From assembly GCF_029633865.1 (NCBI RefSeq), contig NC_079216.1, positions 61,882,915 through 61,946,914 of the forward strand: DNA of 64,000 nt, given 5' to 3'. The first letter of the stretch is position 1, and every line of letters begins with the position of its first letter. The DNA comes from Lampris incognitus (taxonomy: Eukaryota > Chordata > Actinopteri > Lampriformes > Lampridae). The notes beneath the pieces are model-generated. The model saw only the letters and a program-made list of their open reading frames with translations. It had not been told where the DNA came from and made no database searches. Both the position numbers and the translations under genes were made by a program. Positions 62,327 to 64,000 of this stretch are shown in pieces.

Positions 62327-62526
62327 AGAGTGAGTGGTGGTGATGCTGCGCGGGGCCGAGCGTGCCAGTTAGCCTTCAGGGGTGCTCGCTGACATATCGC
62401 GCCTCCGCCTCCGCCCCCTTCCTCCGACCTTGACCTTGGCGGAGGCTGAGCAGGATATCAAGTCATCCTCCGCCAGAGCTTAAGCTGCGGTTGCAAACTG
62501 ACTCCCCTCGCACGGGTCTCTCGCTT

Positions 62527-63365
<839 letters not shown>

Positions 63366-63614
63366 AGAATTAGTCATGTCTGTCAGAGCTGAAGCTAGAA
63401 AAGAGTAGTATAAATGTTGCCCCCTGTTACCCTCATTCATACATTGCCCAGAGCCTCCATCCTGCGGGGGACAGGTGACAACCAATAGCCGCTATTTTTG
63501 AAGGAACATGCCGCCTTTTGAAATGCGCCTTCACGAGAAGACCGCATCCCCCGATCCCTCAGCCTTACCCGTTTCCAACCCGACCGCCATCACCTCTACC
63601 TCGCCATCTGTCAC

Positions 63615-63650
<36 letters not shown>

Positions 63651-64000
63651 CCCCCCCCCCCCCTTTGACTATAGTCTACTGACTAGTCTTTGTGTGGAAT
63701 GTCGAGTTGTGACAGGGAGGGAAAGCCGTGGGTGACTCCTTGGGATTTGTCCTTATTTATTGACGGTAAACCCTGGGCGCTCCAGCCAGCCACGGTCCCT
63801 GAGTAGAGGGACGCAGGGCGGCAAGCTGGGGACGGACGTTAAGACAGGCTGGACACTTACCCAGGAGCTGAACAATGGCTATTCCAACCAACCACACCAG
63901 CAATCGATGTTAAAAAAAAAAATGGGACGCTAACAAAAAGGGACGATAAAAGCAGTAGAAAACAGACATAATGAGAGACGGGGGGGAGGGGGGGGATAAC
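63366..64000. other. End of window, tmem266 intron 3
   Basis: No exon recognised. A (TC)n tract with a C run (63620-63664) and G runs at the very end. Confidence 0.35.

Overview
The window is vertebrate nuclear DNA, almost certainly from a ray-finned (teleost) fish. It has spliced genes with GT/AG introns, tRNA-headed SINEs, RTE-, L1-, Tc1-, hAT-, Ty3/gypsy- and Penelope-type repeats of the kinds common in fish, and many simple-sequence and C/G homopolymer tracts. There are no operons and no prokaryotic features. I found four protein-coding genes by joining exons across splice sites. Most long open frames in the window are transposon remnants or simple repeats.

Layout. (1) 1-1798: 5' flank with a small inverted-repeat element. 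(2) 1799-18990, + strand: tpm1 (alpha-tropomyosin). Exons 1a, 2b, 3, 4, 5, 6b, 7, 8, 9a and 9b join to exactly 284 codons plus stop. Exon 6a is an alternative; smooth-muscle exon 2a is present but broken. Intron 2 (11 kb) carries an RTE fragment, two SINEs and a decayed Ty3/gypsy element. (3) 19000-30780: a repeat-dense intergenic stretch with a Tc1 relic interrupted by a nearly complete RTE LINE (17-bp target duplication), an L1 remnant interrupted by two hAT-like elements, an LTR-like duplicated module and two further dispersed repeats. (4) 30789-31377: a 589-bp element with perfect 40-bp terminal inverted repeats and a 9-bp target duplication, ending 56 bp before the start codon of the next gene. 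(5) 31434-35887, + strand: lactb, complete in six exons (538 aa). Its last intron holds a SWIM-zinc-finger transposon-type relic and an RTE fragment. (6) 36440-38060: SINE and Penelope-like remnants. (7) 39334-40422, - strand: nrg4 (neuregulin 4), four coding exons, 109 aa. (8) 40468-64000, + strand: the 5' part of tmem266 (C15orf27): a putative CpG-rich first exon, a 14-nt start segment at 44407 and one further coding exon at 52032-52220. The rest of the gene lies beyond the window.

The genes do not form a pathway: tropomyosin is a sarcomeric/cytoskeletal protein, LACTB a mitochondrial serine-peptidase-like filament protein, NRG4 a membrane-anchored EGF-type ErbB4 ligand, and TMEM266 a voltage-sensor-like membrane protein. 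What links them is synteny. TPM1-LACTB and NRG4-TMEM266 are neighbour pairs on human chromosome 15, about 13 Mb apart, and here the two pairs are directly adjacent. Most interesting are the promoter-proximal inverted-repeat element at lactb, the broken tropomyosin exon 2a with no other smooth or non-muscle exons visible, and a 16-bp minisatellite that is open in all three forward frames.
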